From Perca fluviatilis (taxonomy: Eukaryota > Chordata > Actinopteri > Perciformes > Percidae): DNA of 64,000 nt. A program made the translations under genes and the position numbers. How positions within the stretch are numbered: the stretch's first letter is position 1; every line of letters begins with the position of its first letter. Below are positions 11,451 through 24,640 of this stretch, piece after piece. The stretch covers positions 24,137,922-24,201,921 of the forward strand of contig NC_053133.1 in assembly GCF_010015445.1 (NCBI RefSeq). The letters are read 5' to 3'. Below the pieces are notes generated by a model. The model saw nothing but the letters and a program-made list of their open reading frames with translations. It had not been told where the DNA came from and made no database searches.

Positions 11451-14400
11451 ACTAATTAAGTACATATCTTAAATTTCTTTTTTCTTTAAAAATAATTTCC
11501 CACCTTTTTTTTTTTTTTTTTTTTTTTTTTCTTTAATAAAAAAACAAAATAATAGAAAAAGTTTTGGCAGCTCGTTACTCGAACTTAATTAAAAAAACAG
11601 AAATTATGTGTGTAGCTACAGTTAAAATACAGAACATTTTCTTTCAGGCTGATTATATAAAATTCTGTCATACAAAGCTGCTCAGTTAGTAACCCTCTGA
11701 AAACAAAAGAAAATTAAAAAATGTTGGGGAAAAAAAAAAAATCTAAAATGTTGAAAAAAAGCGCAAAATGCAGTTGTCAGAGCACAAATTATGCAATTTG
11801 AAAAGCAAATATCAATACAAAAATACAACTGTATGTGAATCACAATCTATGGACAATTTCTGTTAAAATAAACAGACATGCAACTGTTAATACACAGCTA
11901 TTTGTTACAGAGTGTGTATAGACATGGTAACTCTTGGCAAGAAAGCTTACAAGCTTATTTTCCAAAATGTCAAACTAGTCTGTGAAGAAAATTAGGATTT
12001 TAGGCCGCTATTATAGACAGAATGACTTGAGAAGATGGAGATTTTTATTTTTTTATTTTTACAGTGGCCTTTTCCTTTACATAAAGATCAGCAGTCCCAG
12101 TGTTAATGGATATAGCGTCATGCTCTCTGCCTTTTTTACGATTTGGTACCACAGGAGGGCAAAGGAGAAAAGGCTAGCTATTGATGTGCCAGAGCTTCTT
12201 GGTGACCATGCTGAATGCACATGTGGCTTTCTTTTCTCCCCCCTGTGACAGTTTAATTGTATTTTCGATATAAATTGATCAAAGGGCCATTGTGAATGTA
12301 CGTTGGGCTGCCACATTGATTTCCGGGGGAGTTTTTATTTTTTTTCCTCTTAATTTGAGTAGAAGGGCAGCAGTAAATTCTCCTCGGCAGCAAGGTGGGC
12401 AACTGGGAGGGACGGGTCACTGCAGCAGGCGCAGGAGTTCGATACTCTGAGCTGCCTTGTAATATCCTTCAGGGGAGAGAGGAGAAACTCTTCAGAACCA
12501 CAAGATCTCTCTGTTTTCATAGAAATGATAGTCGACACAGCATATGTCACACTGTCTATCTCACATCTCAGCCGAAAGGAGAGGACTCAACGGTTATTAA
12601 CTGAATTGTCGTGCCGGCAGAGATAGGCAGCTTGATAGACAATCATAGAAAAGGACATTGCAGCTATAACAGCGGGAGAAAGATAATAATGTTGAAGTGG
12701 ATTGTTTTCAGCCAACCGAGTCTCTATTTGGAAGCACGTACTGTAAAGCAGAATAGAAAACAAATACAATTCTGCAGGATATTCTCCTGGCTTGGTTAGA
12801 CAGAGAGAATAAGAAAGAAAGAAAAACAAGAGTTGTTTTGACCAGAATTCAAGTGGGTTAATGAAACAGTGCTCCACTCTAGATCCTAATCCGAAGATGC
12901 TGAAATTCTGCAACACACTCGTCTGGCTTGGTTAGACAGACAGAGATGGGAATGAAAACAGTCATTTTTTTTACCAGCATTCAAGCAGGCGAACAAAATA
13001 GTGTTAAAGATGCTAATCCACAAAGCTGTTCATCTCACACGTGCCAGCTTTGCCCTGATAAAACAGCATGAATTAGTAAAGCTTCCGAGCACCTGGGATG
13101 AAAAGCTTTTTAATATATGATGAGAAGGGAGACTTTGCAATGTGCTCCCACGTGACCCTGCTGCAACGCACAATATCCCCCCTCAGTCTGTCCACCCGGC
13201 AGAGCCAAGAACGCCAGTAGACAAAGACAACTCGCGCTCAAAGGAAAATATGCATTCGAACTGTCAAAATTCGAACGTGCCGGCTCACTTGAGTTAACGA
13301 GGTGTCAACAACAGACCTCAGAATCACGTACTAGTGCCCACTTATCGGGGTAATTCAGGTGGCGTTTGCCACGGTTTTTGTACTTTTGCAAACATGCCCT
13401 CTTTTTGCCCATTACCTCCCCCTGCAATTATTGGCATGTCCTTGGTTATTAAAGGAGGGGGAAAGGGAAGTAGGCAGGGAAGCAGTGGGAGGGGAAACGA
13501 CTGGAAAAAGCTTTTGATGAGTTCTCTGAGATAAATATGTTGGGGGGATTTGGTGGTGGAATTAAAATGTCAGCGCATGCTAAGCTGCTGTTCATGCAGA
13601 AAAAAAATTAAACGGGAGATAGGGAGGGAGAGAGCAAATAATAATGAGAAACACCACAGACGAGTGGACTCTGGTGGTCCTCTGGCATGTTGGTTCATGT
13701 TGCTGATCCATCAATGATTGGCAGGCGGCGGACGTGCTCGCACTCACGCTGGTACTTTGCAGACTTGGACACACTGGCATTCTGTTTTACAGCACTGTGA
13801 AAATGCCACCGTGGCCCTGAGGTAAAATAACGATGACTACCTGCATGTAACAATACCAGTAAACGCAACATTTTAAACGCTCCGGCTCTGTGTTTTCTTC
13901 TTGGCAGGGTGTGAATTTCACCGAGACAAGGTGAAGCCACGAATGTGTATCGTGATGACTCGATGACAGCTTACTAAAGACGATATGAATCTGTTAAATA
14001 ACACCAAACACACTTATCAAAGCTGTCAGTGTGTTTCTTTGCCAAGGCCCAGATTGGTCAGATCACTGATATGTGCACAGCGTATCAGAAAAAACTTAAG
14101 TGGAAAGCTGGGTTTCTACTTTGAAATTTGATTTTGTTGACATTCTCGGTACAAAGTGTGCATTGCTGGGAGGTTGTTGTTTTTTTTGCTCTGCACTTCT
14201 TAGAGATCACCTGTCAATCAAACCGTGGAGCCAGCACTGTGATGTTTCTCCATTTTTGTTGGACTTTATGTAGATGAGGTTCCTGTTCACTCTGGCTATT
14301 TCTGTTCCTGCCAACTAGGAGTTATTTCCCTTAAAAAGGGCTAGCCGACACTTTGTGTTCATTAGAGCAAATCAAGCAAATGTGAAAGCTTTCATGAACC

Positions 14401-17400
14401 AAAGTGTGACTCACTGTTGTGCTATCACAATTAGCAATAGAGAGCTGCAAAGTGGGAATTTATTAAAAAGAAAATGCCACAAATTGTTGCTTGAAATACA
14501 TAGTTGTTTTGGGTGCTGCCACATTATTATATCAATTTCTTTTTCTCCACAGCTTCACTCAGATGGAGATCGAGGAGACGGAAGCGTGAGGTACGTCCTC
14601 ACAGGGGAGGGAGCGGGGTCCCTCTTTAAGATAGACGAGAAGTCGGGGGACATCCACGCCACCAAGAGGCTGGACAGGGAGGAGAAGGCCTACTACATCC
14701 TCCACGCCAAAGCCATCAACCGCTTCACCAACGAGGCGCTGGAGGGTCAGTCCGAGTTCATCATCAAGATCCACGACATCAACGACAACGAGCCTCGATT
14801 CACCATGGACCCCTACATGGCCAGAGTCCCTGAAATGTCTGACATCGGTAAGTTCTTGCCGTAATTATTCCCCATAATTCCGTGAACTGTTCATAGTGCA
14901 CGTACGTACCTACACTGTAGGGCTGTGTGATCATCGTTCATTGACTTGTATTGGAATGGTATCATTATATACAACTTGTCGAATAATTCTGGGCAAACCG
15001 TTAGTGTAAGTTTTAGTGTCCCGTGTTTTATAGGTTTTGTTTGAAGTAATGCCTCATAATGGAACATTGGTTTATTGCATTGAATATCAATTTGATTGAG
15101 TGTGATTCATCTTTGACTTTGGAAGTTGTTTGACAAAATAATCTCTTCTCAAGGTTGACCTACTAGCCCGGGAACCAGACGAATCTGAGAGCTCCTGTTT
15201 TATTTGCTCTGGCAGATCGGTCTGGTCCCAGTCAGTAGGGTTGGGTACCGAAATCGGTTCCTACGCAAACGGTAGGAATCGGACCGCATAAGAACGCAAA
15301 TTTCGGTTCCACTCACCCACTTCAGTTCCACTTATTGTGTCGACTGAAATATTTTCCCTCTGTCACTCCGAAACGGACGTAAAAATACCACACTTTCTCT
15401 GTAGTCTGCCGTTAGCTAGCTACCGTAAACGTAGGCTACTTTTAATATGCCATATTTTCCCTCTGGGCTCACCAAAACGGACGTAAAAGCATATTACGGC
15501 TACCACATCTATAAAAGAGATGTCATTTTTCAGTTTTTCAAGAATCGGTTTAGGAATTGGAATCGTTTTAAAAGTAAAAATCCAAACGATACCCAACCCT
15601 ACCAGTCAGACAGATGGGCCTGGCCAATCACAGCCATTTATCTCACATGGGGCGGTTTTAACACAATGACCGACAACTTGCGGAGCTTTCACGCTTCATG
15701 CAAAATACACATTGGCGTCATTTTTGGCTCACGTGAGCTTAAACCTAGCTTAGTAAAGATGAGCGCTGTTTTCGAAAACAACCAAGATGGCTGCAGCTAA
15801 TGCGGAACTTTCTGTCGAAGTACTATTTTCCAATTCTGATGGTAAAAACACTTGTTCGCCGACATGTTGATGCTACACCATCACAGCTCATCTCTGCACG
15901 GTGTAGTCTGTTGACATGTGTCCGTTGCTCGCCGCTATGTCACATGTTTTATTGCTCTCATTGGTTGTAAGTCTATCCAATTGCGTCTACGGCCGTTGAT
16001 TACGCCTCTTAGAAATCGAAAATGAACTGAGAGGTTCCAGACTAACTCGCTTTTGTAAACTGGTCTGGCGATGTCAGGCATCTTCTGCTAACATCTTACC
16101 TTTTTTATGTCAATAAATGCCCTTTAATACAGTGTAACAGATTAGCAAACCAGTTTAGATTCCAGAATTGTTAGCTAATGCAGGTCACTCACTAGGCCCA
16201 TGTTACCATACAGCCCCCACCCCTGAGATATGTCTGCTATGTAGGGAAATTAATGACTTAAAAGATAAAGAAAATAAACAAACAAAAGACAGATCGGTCC
16301 ATAAGTAATAACAATTATAACAATGTATATAAAATTAATAAGTAATACTAGGTTGGTGTGTGTACAGCAGGCAAAGAGAGTTGCATTTAGTGTGTAAAAC
16401 CATATTTATTGATCATAAAACACACAATATTTAAGTGTTTACACAAACGAAGGTGTGTGTGTGAGGAGCTGGATTAAAAGGCTTATGATTCAAATAGGAT
16501 AGAGACGTTATAAAATGCCAGTCTTACTGGATCAATGGGACTTTATCAATCATAATAATGATGCAGACTCAACAAAGAGCGCCCGGCTAATTAAATGAGA
16601 CTAGGCGCTGTTTTATGACCGGAGAATAAACAAGGTAAAGCGTCTCTGTGACGGTTCCAGCACTGGTGCAGATAATCTTTTAAATACAGTATTGTATCTT
16701 ATTAAAAACTGTATTTCATTTAATTACCAGCATTGTCAGCTGTGTCATCCCAGTGAATGACTGCAGATTCCACTTCTGCAGCGACAGTTTCTTAGACAGC
16801 ACCATTTGCGGGTTTCGTGTCATCATTTCTTCTTCTCATTCGGCAACAAATTAAACTTTAATTCACCCTTGCACTTTGGCTCTGGCTTGGTTTAAAAATA
16901 CACAGTGGCCTCATGTATATAGATCAACAATATAAAAAGGCTTCTAATCAATACTTGCATGAAAACATGGTTTGAACTCTCTGTTCTGTTCTGCTGCGGC
17001 GGAGCTTCGGGGACTGAGGGACATCGGTCTTGCAGCCCAGACATGTGACAGAGTTGTCACTTGGTTCAGCAACCCCAAGAGAGAGGCCAGCACTTATCTA
17101 AGGGCAGCACGGGTGCCCATGGCAACAACCGAGGTGTGATGTCACCGCTTGGCAGAGCATGTGTTCACGAGTGACTGCGTCGAGACGCTGCCCCTTTAAA
17201 TGTGACATCCACTTTGAGTTTTATTATAGTCTCACGGCTCTGACATTCTTCTCTCGGACTCTCAGGCTGGGACGACATTGACGCGCCCCTCCTTTGACAA
17301 CTGAACGATTACAGTCGAGGCTAAATCACTCCCCCTGCACCAAAACTGGGATTAATCCTGACTTGTTTGTCAGAAAATTCTTTTCTCAAAAGCTTAAAGT

Positions 17401-20400
17401 CGGCGATGAGATGGCTGATGTGGATCAGTGATATTTTCGAAAAAGCCGCCATGTCAGAGAAGCCTCTTTGAGTCTAATTCCCTAGTTAAAGGTATTAGTG
17501 ATCAAGGTTCGGTGAACTTTGCTGAGGAATCCTCCCGAACTTTCACTTACACCAAATCAGACAGCCGTGGTCTTTCTCTATCTCTGCTTTTTGGTCCATA
17601 CGATTTCTTTTTTTTCCCCACAATATCCTTCATCCATACGGATGACACTGATCTCAAAGGAGGGAAACACTCCTCTCACCCCTTACAGATCATAGCTGAC
17701 ATCAAATTAGAGAAGTTTCATGGGGTCGTTATCCCATTGTATTGCACAATTCTATATTTATACCACTTTGCCATTAAATATTTCTACTCAATTAATTTTC
17801 TTCTGCATGTAATGAGGCAACACTTTTGGCCCCGCAAGGCGCCATTTGGGAGGTAGCACTTGGCTAACCGTTTCCCTTTGTTCTACTGAAATAGGGCCTC
17901 AGCCTCTGTGGAAGAGAAAATGGATCACAGTCGTCCGTCTGCTATCAGATATTTGGCTTCTTAGAGACACTCCAGATCTGTGGATGCACTAATAGGCTTC
18001 TTGGGGTTTGCAAAGAGCCGGTATCGGTGCCGCTTGTATGCTTAGAGAGATATACTTAGAAAAATAAATTAGGACTTATCGATTACCCGCGGAAATCAAT
18101 CATGTGTAAGGGTATAAGTGGCCGAGGAATAAAGATTGGTTTGGGTAATGCAAAGGGACAGAAATTATCAGTCACATTCTGCATGAGCGTGATTGGAAAG
18201 AGGACCCGACACCTCATCAGAAGGTGCATCAGCTTGACCAATTATCCAGCAGGCAATTTTCAGCAGTATTGAAGGGTTGATCTAAATCATTGTCATGAAT
18301 CTTCTTTCCCCAGGCACCTCTGTAATTCAGGTGACAGCCATAGACGCAGATGACCCCACATACGGGAACAGCGCCAGGGTGGTGTACAGCATCCTGGAGG
18401 GGCAGCCGTACTTCTCTGTGGACCCAGAAACCGGTCAGTGTCAGGTTAAAAAGTCAAATCCAAAAAGTACTCTTAATGTACTCGATATACAGCTATTGGT
18501 GGTGTACTTTGTATGCATGCCTCCATGTTGTTGCTATAACCAACTTTTTCTACTAATGGTTGTCTGTAGCCTGAAGAAAGAATCCTTTACGACAGGGATC
18601 TTCAACAGGGGGTCCGGGACCCCTAGGGGGTCCTTAGAGTCACTGCAAGGGGGTCTTCAAATTATTATTATTATTTTTAACATGATTCCAACATATTATT
18701 AGCAAATATAAAATAAATCCCCACTGATGATAGGCTTACTAGCCAATAGGTAATGTAGCCATCCACAGATACAGTTCATCCCAAAGGATTGACTGTTCCA
18801 CATGTGTGTTTAACATTAAAACATGATTTATAAAACCATGCCAACAATTATTAGGCTATTTATACAGCTTAGTATTCTATGCAAAAAAAAGGTATCTATA
18901 AATGCTTTAGGCTGCCCTAAAAGTTATTGTAGGACCAGATTAATATGCAACTTGATTTTATACAATATATGTAGTAGGGGGTCCCTGATTTGTCTCTCTT
19001 TCAGTTAAGGGGTCCTTGGCTTAACGAGAATCAAGTAAAACTAAACATTATTCTCAATTTAAAATAATAACCATTTCGTAAAGACTTTAAAGTGGCTACA
19101 TGTAACTTTCAGTTTGTGTTGATTCTAGCGGCCGCTGTGGACAAAAGCAATAGTGTTTTTACCACACCTGCTGTCATAAAGGTCTTTCTTTACGGTGCCA
19201 TATTACTGAGTTAGCGTCATAGGTGTAATTTACAGGGGGGATGAGGGGGTTACAACCCCACCGATAATCAAAACTGGACACTGCACCCCCCTCCCCCAAA
19301 ACCTATTATAATTTCATTCACATAAATAAAGACATTTGCACCATAACTTGATGCAGAAAAGGCACAAATTGTTGCAGAATGACATGCTCACAATTTCAAT
19401 TTTGCTCAAGAGTGGTGATCTCAACCCCCGCGTCATCACCTTCCCTTTTAGCTTTGAGTTGTTCTTCATTTCATTTCCTTCTTTTCTGTGATGGCCCTGC
19501 CCTGGTATCAGCCATAACTGCAACAGATAACTTATAAAATAACATAAAAATACAATTAGGCCTTTATAAAGAAAACTCCTGCTACCCACACAGACTTTTC
19601 CAGTGTTACGCTGAAATCTGTGACCCATCACAATGTGTTAGTATAGAGCCAGTCTACCTGCCGTAAATCATTTTGTGATTTTTGCGGGATAAATCAGACC
19701 TGTGCAGAGGCATTAATAAAAATTATATATTAAAATAGTGTTCTTTTCACTGTTACATTTGTTTGCTGTTACAGGATATTTATGAACATCAGATGAAAAA
19801 TTACAGTTTTATATTTTTGTAGCATCTCAGCAGCAGTGAAAGTTGATAACAGAGGTGTGTCTAAAACATAAAAAGATATATGGATATCATTTCTTGTCTT
19901 CAGAATCAAGAGACGGGGGCTTCTTTGGAGATATACCAGAATGTAGCACCCATACAAGGAAAAATCCATCAAAAGGCAAAGATTAGAATGTCTCCTAACC
20001 GCGTGTAGCCTCAGTAAACCTGCATGCACTGCAGCCACAAAGGATGTTTGCTTTCTGAATCACGCACACAACTCCTCAGTATTTATTTGGTGGGAAAAGC
20101 TTCCATCCTTCAGCTCTAACAATGCTACTGCCACTGCACTCTCCACCTACATACAAGTTTACACCCTTCCGTCTGGAGGTGGCCATTCCGGGAAAACATA
20201 ACAAATCGCTGAGGCAGAAATAAAGGAGGCAAGCTGAGCTTTTACCGAGAAAGGAAATTAAAACAATGTATCAACAAAATAACACCTTGAATGCTGTGAG
20301 TTGTACTTAACACCGAACCAAAAATACCGACATGTCTGCGACCTCTCGCAAACCGACGGGCGAGTGGGATTTGTTGTAGAGAGAGTGGCAAATCACCAAC

Positions 20401-23400
20401 CCCAAAAATCTAGTTTTAATCATTAATGTGCGCTTTGGAACACATCCCGCTCGTGTCTTTTTTTTTTTGCTTAAACAAAAGGGAAACGAAAAAAAAAAAG
20501 CCATTTGCAGATTAGCGGAGGGATTAACAGTAATATGGTTTATCCCACATGTGGTATGTAAGCTGACATCCCCTCTTACACAAAGACATGCCTGGACATC
20601 ACATTATACGCAGGATTTGTTTCTCCTCTTCTCCTCCTCTGTGTGTGTATTGTAGTCATTAAGCAACAACAAAGGTAGACAGAGATATAGAGCGGGCATG
20701 ATGCCGCTATATAAAGTGGCTATACGTTTGCTTCCTTTCCTGAACGATCGCTGTTCTCTTAACAGTGTGTTGCCTGTGAGATAAATTGCACATCGTTAGG
20801 AGGGGGGGGGGAAAGGAAGAAGTTGCATTGTGCCTGCATTTCCTTTTCAACCACGATATGTATGGGGGAGAGAGAAAAGAGCAAGTTGGAGGGCCTTCAG
20901 AGCTGCGTAGGCCAGTGTGATCTGAGCCTGAGTGATGCGTCATGTCAGCCTCTCCTTCTTTGTTATTTTTTGACATGCAATGAATCATCTATTCAGACTG
21001 GAAGTTTGTCAAAGCGGTTCATTACAGTAAGGGTGAAATTTGTTTTTTTCATCTTTATTCTCCCTCTCCACGTCTGTCTGCCTGCCTCTCTCCCCCCCCC
21101 CCCCACCTGTTTTTTTTCTCTCTTTTTTGCCTCAAATTCAAACGTGTAATAGCAGACAGGATTTAAGAGCGGCTCTGATGGGAGATGGAGCACACCTTTT
21201 GACTACGCTGCCAATTACCGCTTCACTCAGCCTCCGTCCTGACTCCAAACTGGAGATCTAACGTGTCAGAGCTGAGAAGTAAGCAACTGCACAGCACTTG
21301 AAAGGCTGAACATTAACAGTCTTAATTCCAAAAATTGCTAGGTAAATGATGCCGAACGCCTTTTGGAAGCGAATGTTAACGCGTAGAAAATTCAAAGAAT
21401 ACGCTGTGGCCCCTTTGGTCCACTCGCCAGTTAAATTATGAGAACACAGACACCAAAATGTGCTCCTGTGTGACCGCTGAGCTCCATGCCGCTGCACTTA
21501 CTCAGCGAGAGAAGTGACCTTTCAGTAATAAAATGTTCCTCGTAGTTCAATTATCTGGCCCGTAGATGCATGAATCTGAAAAATGAAATACCGTTCATTT
21601 GATAGAGCTGATGCAGACAGGCTTATTTTACGGGCTAGTTCGGGGGGGGGGGAGTACAGCGATGTGAAGATACACGCAGTCCACTTCTCTTCATGTCATA
21701 TGTCGGGTTGAAGATTGTACACAAACCTGCCGCACTTGCATAGTTTAAAAGATGACTATTTATTGGCTCTCTTATAACTGTACATATCATAACTGAATTC
21801 ACTCATAGTGTACACACTGTATTTGCAGCTAACAACTATTTTCAGTATCAATTCATGATTATGATTATTATTTTTGATGAATTAGTTCATCATTTAGTCT
21901 AAAAAAAAGATGCCAAAGTCAAAGGCGACATCTTCAAATGCCTTGTTTTGTCATTATTATGATTATGGTTTTGATGAATTAGTTCATCATTTAGTCTAAA
22001 AAAAGATCCCAAAGTCAAAGGTGACATCTTCAAACGCCTTGTTTTGTCAGACCAACAGTCCCAAACCCAAAGATATTAAGTTGGCAATTTATAAAACCAA
22101 GAGAAGCGGCAAACATTTGTAATCAGGAAGCTATGATTGGGGATTTTAGGGGCATTTTTGCTTGAAAAATGGCTTAAATTATACATTAATTATTAAAATA
22201 GTTGGCCATTATTTGATTGGTTTGTTGTTCATGCTGTACATCTTACACTTACTGTACATTACTTACAGCTGCATGCACTTGCACTGTATACACTGGTATT
22301 TGGTTTATTGTTCAAATTAAACATTCATTCATCTTTATTTAAGATGTGCACTTTGCTGCTGTTTGTACCCCATGGTTAGAGTATTGTTGTTGCAATGGTA
22401 CTAATGTCATCTAATGTCATTTAGAGCTGCTATACCCCAAACTGTGTGTGTTACAGAACACACAACTAGCTGTACATTGTAAAATAACCGATAAACTGCA
22501 TAATTTAAGCTCATCCGGGGTTTTTTTGTTTGTTTTTTTACAATTAAGCCGTAAAGAATACCCATACATTTTTAAAGAATTTTAAAGAAGTAAGTTTAAA
22601 CTAGTCTCGCTTTGCCAGACCTTCCTCCACAGCGCCGCAGAGGAGGGTCTGACTAGTACACACAGCATTCCGGGACGGGAGAAAAAACGCGCTCTGGTTT
22701 ATTGCCATTTCTTTAAACCAATCACAATCGTCATTGGGGGGTAAGCGCCAGACAGAGCCACGGTGCCCGCTGCAAAAATCGCCTCGTAGAGGAACTTGTT
22801 TTGGTGGAACGTGTGTACGTTCAAAAGTAGTTTTAGTCGTGCGAGAGAAAACTCAGATTGGACAGATAGTCTAGCTAGCTGTCTGGATTTACCCTGCAGA
22901 GATCTGAGGAGCAGTTAACCAGAGTCCACGAAGAAAGGGGAAGGTGACGGACATCTGCCCGAAATGAGGGACATACGGTGGAATTACTGCCGGCACCGGA
23001 GCAATCCGTGGAAGTGGAATGTCACAGATATAGACTAGGTTTAAACTGACCCAGGTCACATGTTCCGGCACACCCGAAAGTTATTTTTGCCGCTGCAAAA
23101 TGCATCTCAGAAAATGCTTTCAGTTATAGAAGGTAAAGAGTTAAATGAACCGCTGCTGCTGATGATGAGTCTCTCTAAGCAAAAATACATAAGTGGTTAA
23201 AAGTTTTCTGCTGCAATTTTCAGCTATATCAGATGAAAATCTGATCTTCTAACACATAACATTGATTCATTCTTTTAGGATTGCAGCTACTGATTATTTT
23301 TCATAATCAGTTAGTCTGCCGATTATCTTCTTGGTTGTTCGATGGATCATTTTGTCTATAAAATGTAAAAGAAAATGTAAAAAGAAATGCTCATTATATC

Positions 23401-24600
23401 TTCTTACAACCCGAGGTTTTACCTGACCAACAGTTCACAACCAAAAGATATTCAGTTCACTGTGATGTTTGACTAAGAAAAGCAGCAAATTCTCACATTT
23501 TAAGAGCCGAAAAACACAAGCTCTTGGCTTGAAAAATGACTGAAAAGATCCATCGACTACTCAAATATGTGATTAATTTTCTGTCCACCGCAGGTAGTTT
23601 CAAGTCAATTGTTATTTTTTTTCATACATATTGAAACAAAGAAAATGAAAGTGTTTAGTCTACAGATCGTAAAGCCCTCTGAGACACACTTGTGATTGAT
23701 TGGGCTGTATAAATACACTTGACCTGACCAGACTATTAAATAACCACATAGATGGATGTTCTTTTTAAATAAACTCTCACTATAAATCTGTGCATTTCTC
23801 CTCAGGACTGATCAAGACAGCTCTGCCTGGCATGGACAGAGAAGTGAAAGAAAACTACCAGGTTGTGATCCAGGCCAAAGACATGGCCGGACAGATGGGC
23901 GGGCTCTCGGGCACCACGACGGTCAGCATCACCCTCTCGGACGTGAACGACAACCCGCCACGCTTCACCAAGAGTGAGTACAGCCTTCTGGAACCCACAC
24001 ACACACACACACACACAGAGTGACCAATACATAGCCCATGAAAACCACTTGTCGGTGTGAGCCGGTGCCAAGCAGGCAGCCCCCATCTGGTGTCAGTTTC
24101 AAAATGAATTTGGATTATTGCAGGGAGCTCTGGGTTTTGTGCAACTAAGGCGGGCCTCTTAAAGGCAGCGAATAATTAAATATAGAGCCATATGACAGAG
24201 CGAAGGGTCCTGCAAAGTGCATCAGATCAGCCCTGTAATCCCTATTAAATGAGGAGAGTACATTCTCTGGGTTTTATCCCCCTTACTCTTCCTCTCTCTT
24301 TGTCCATCTCATGCTATTAAGTCTTTCTTCTGCTGCCTTTTACTCCATAAAACCAATGTTCTCAATTCAGTGCTCCAACTGTCCTTGGTGCATTTCCCCC
24401 CCTCTTTTTGTTACCCCTCTCAGTCATCAATCATCAGTCCTCCCTTCCTACTCCCTTCCTACTCACTTTCAGTCTCACACATTGTCTCCCTTTCTACTCT
24501 ACCCCACCCCCCTCCTCCCACCCGTATCACTTCCTCTCGTGCATCTGGCAAACGGTGACGGCGGCCGGATCATATCGACAGATTATTGTCGTGTCCCCCC

Positions 24601-24640
<40 letters not shown>

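Larger units (their letters stand above)
5112..14552. other. Rest of cdh6 intron 1
   Basis: About 9.4 kb without a recognisable exon. Contains the MITE at 5537-6089, a (TC)n microsatellite at about 6635-6673, an (ATCC)n run at about 7225-7248 and a homopolymer-rich A/T block at about 11294-11550. The remainder is AT-rich intron. Open frames in this part are short, unconserved in composition and match nothing I recognise. Confidence 0.6.
18434..23805. other. cdh6 intron 3
   Basis: 5.4 kb intron with dispersed repeats: 18593-19027, about 21860-22210 (with an internal tandem duplication), 22602-23038 and 23270-23590. Runs of T and a C11 tract near 21093 are present. No exon seen between exons 3 and 4, which join in phase. 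Confidence 0.7.
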
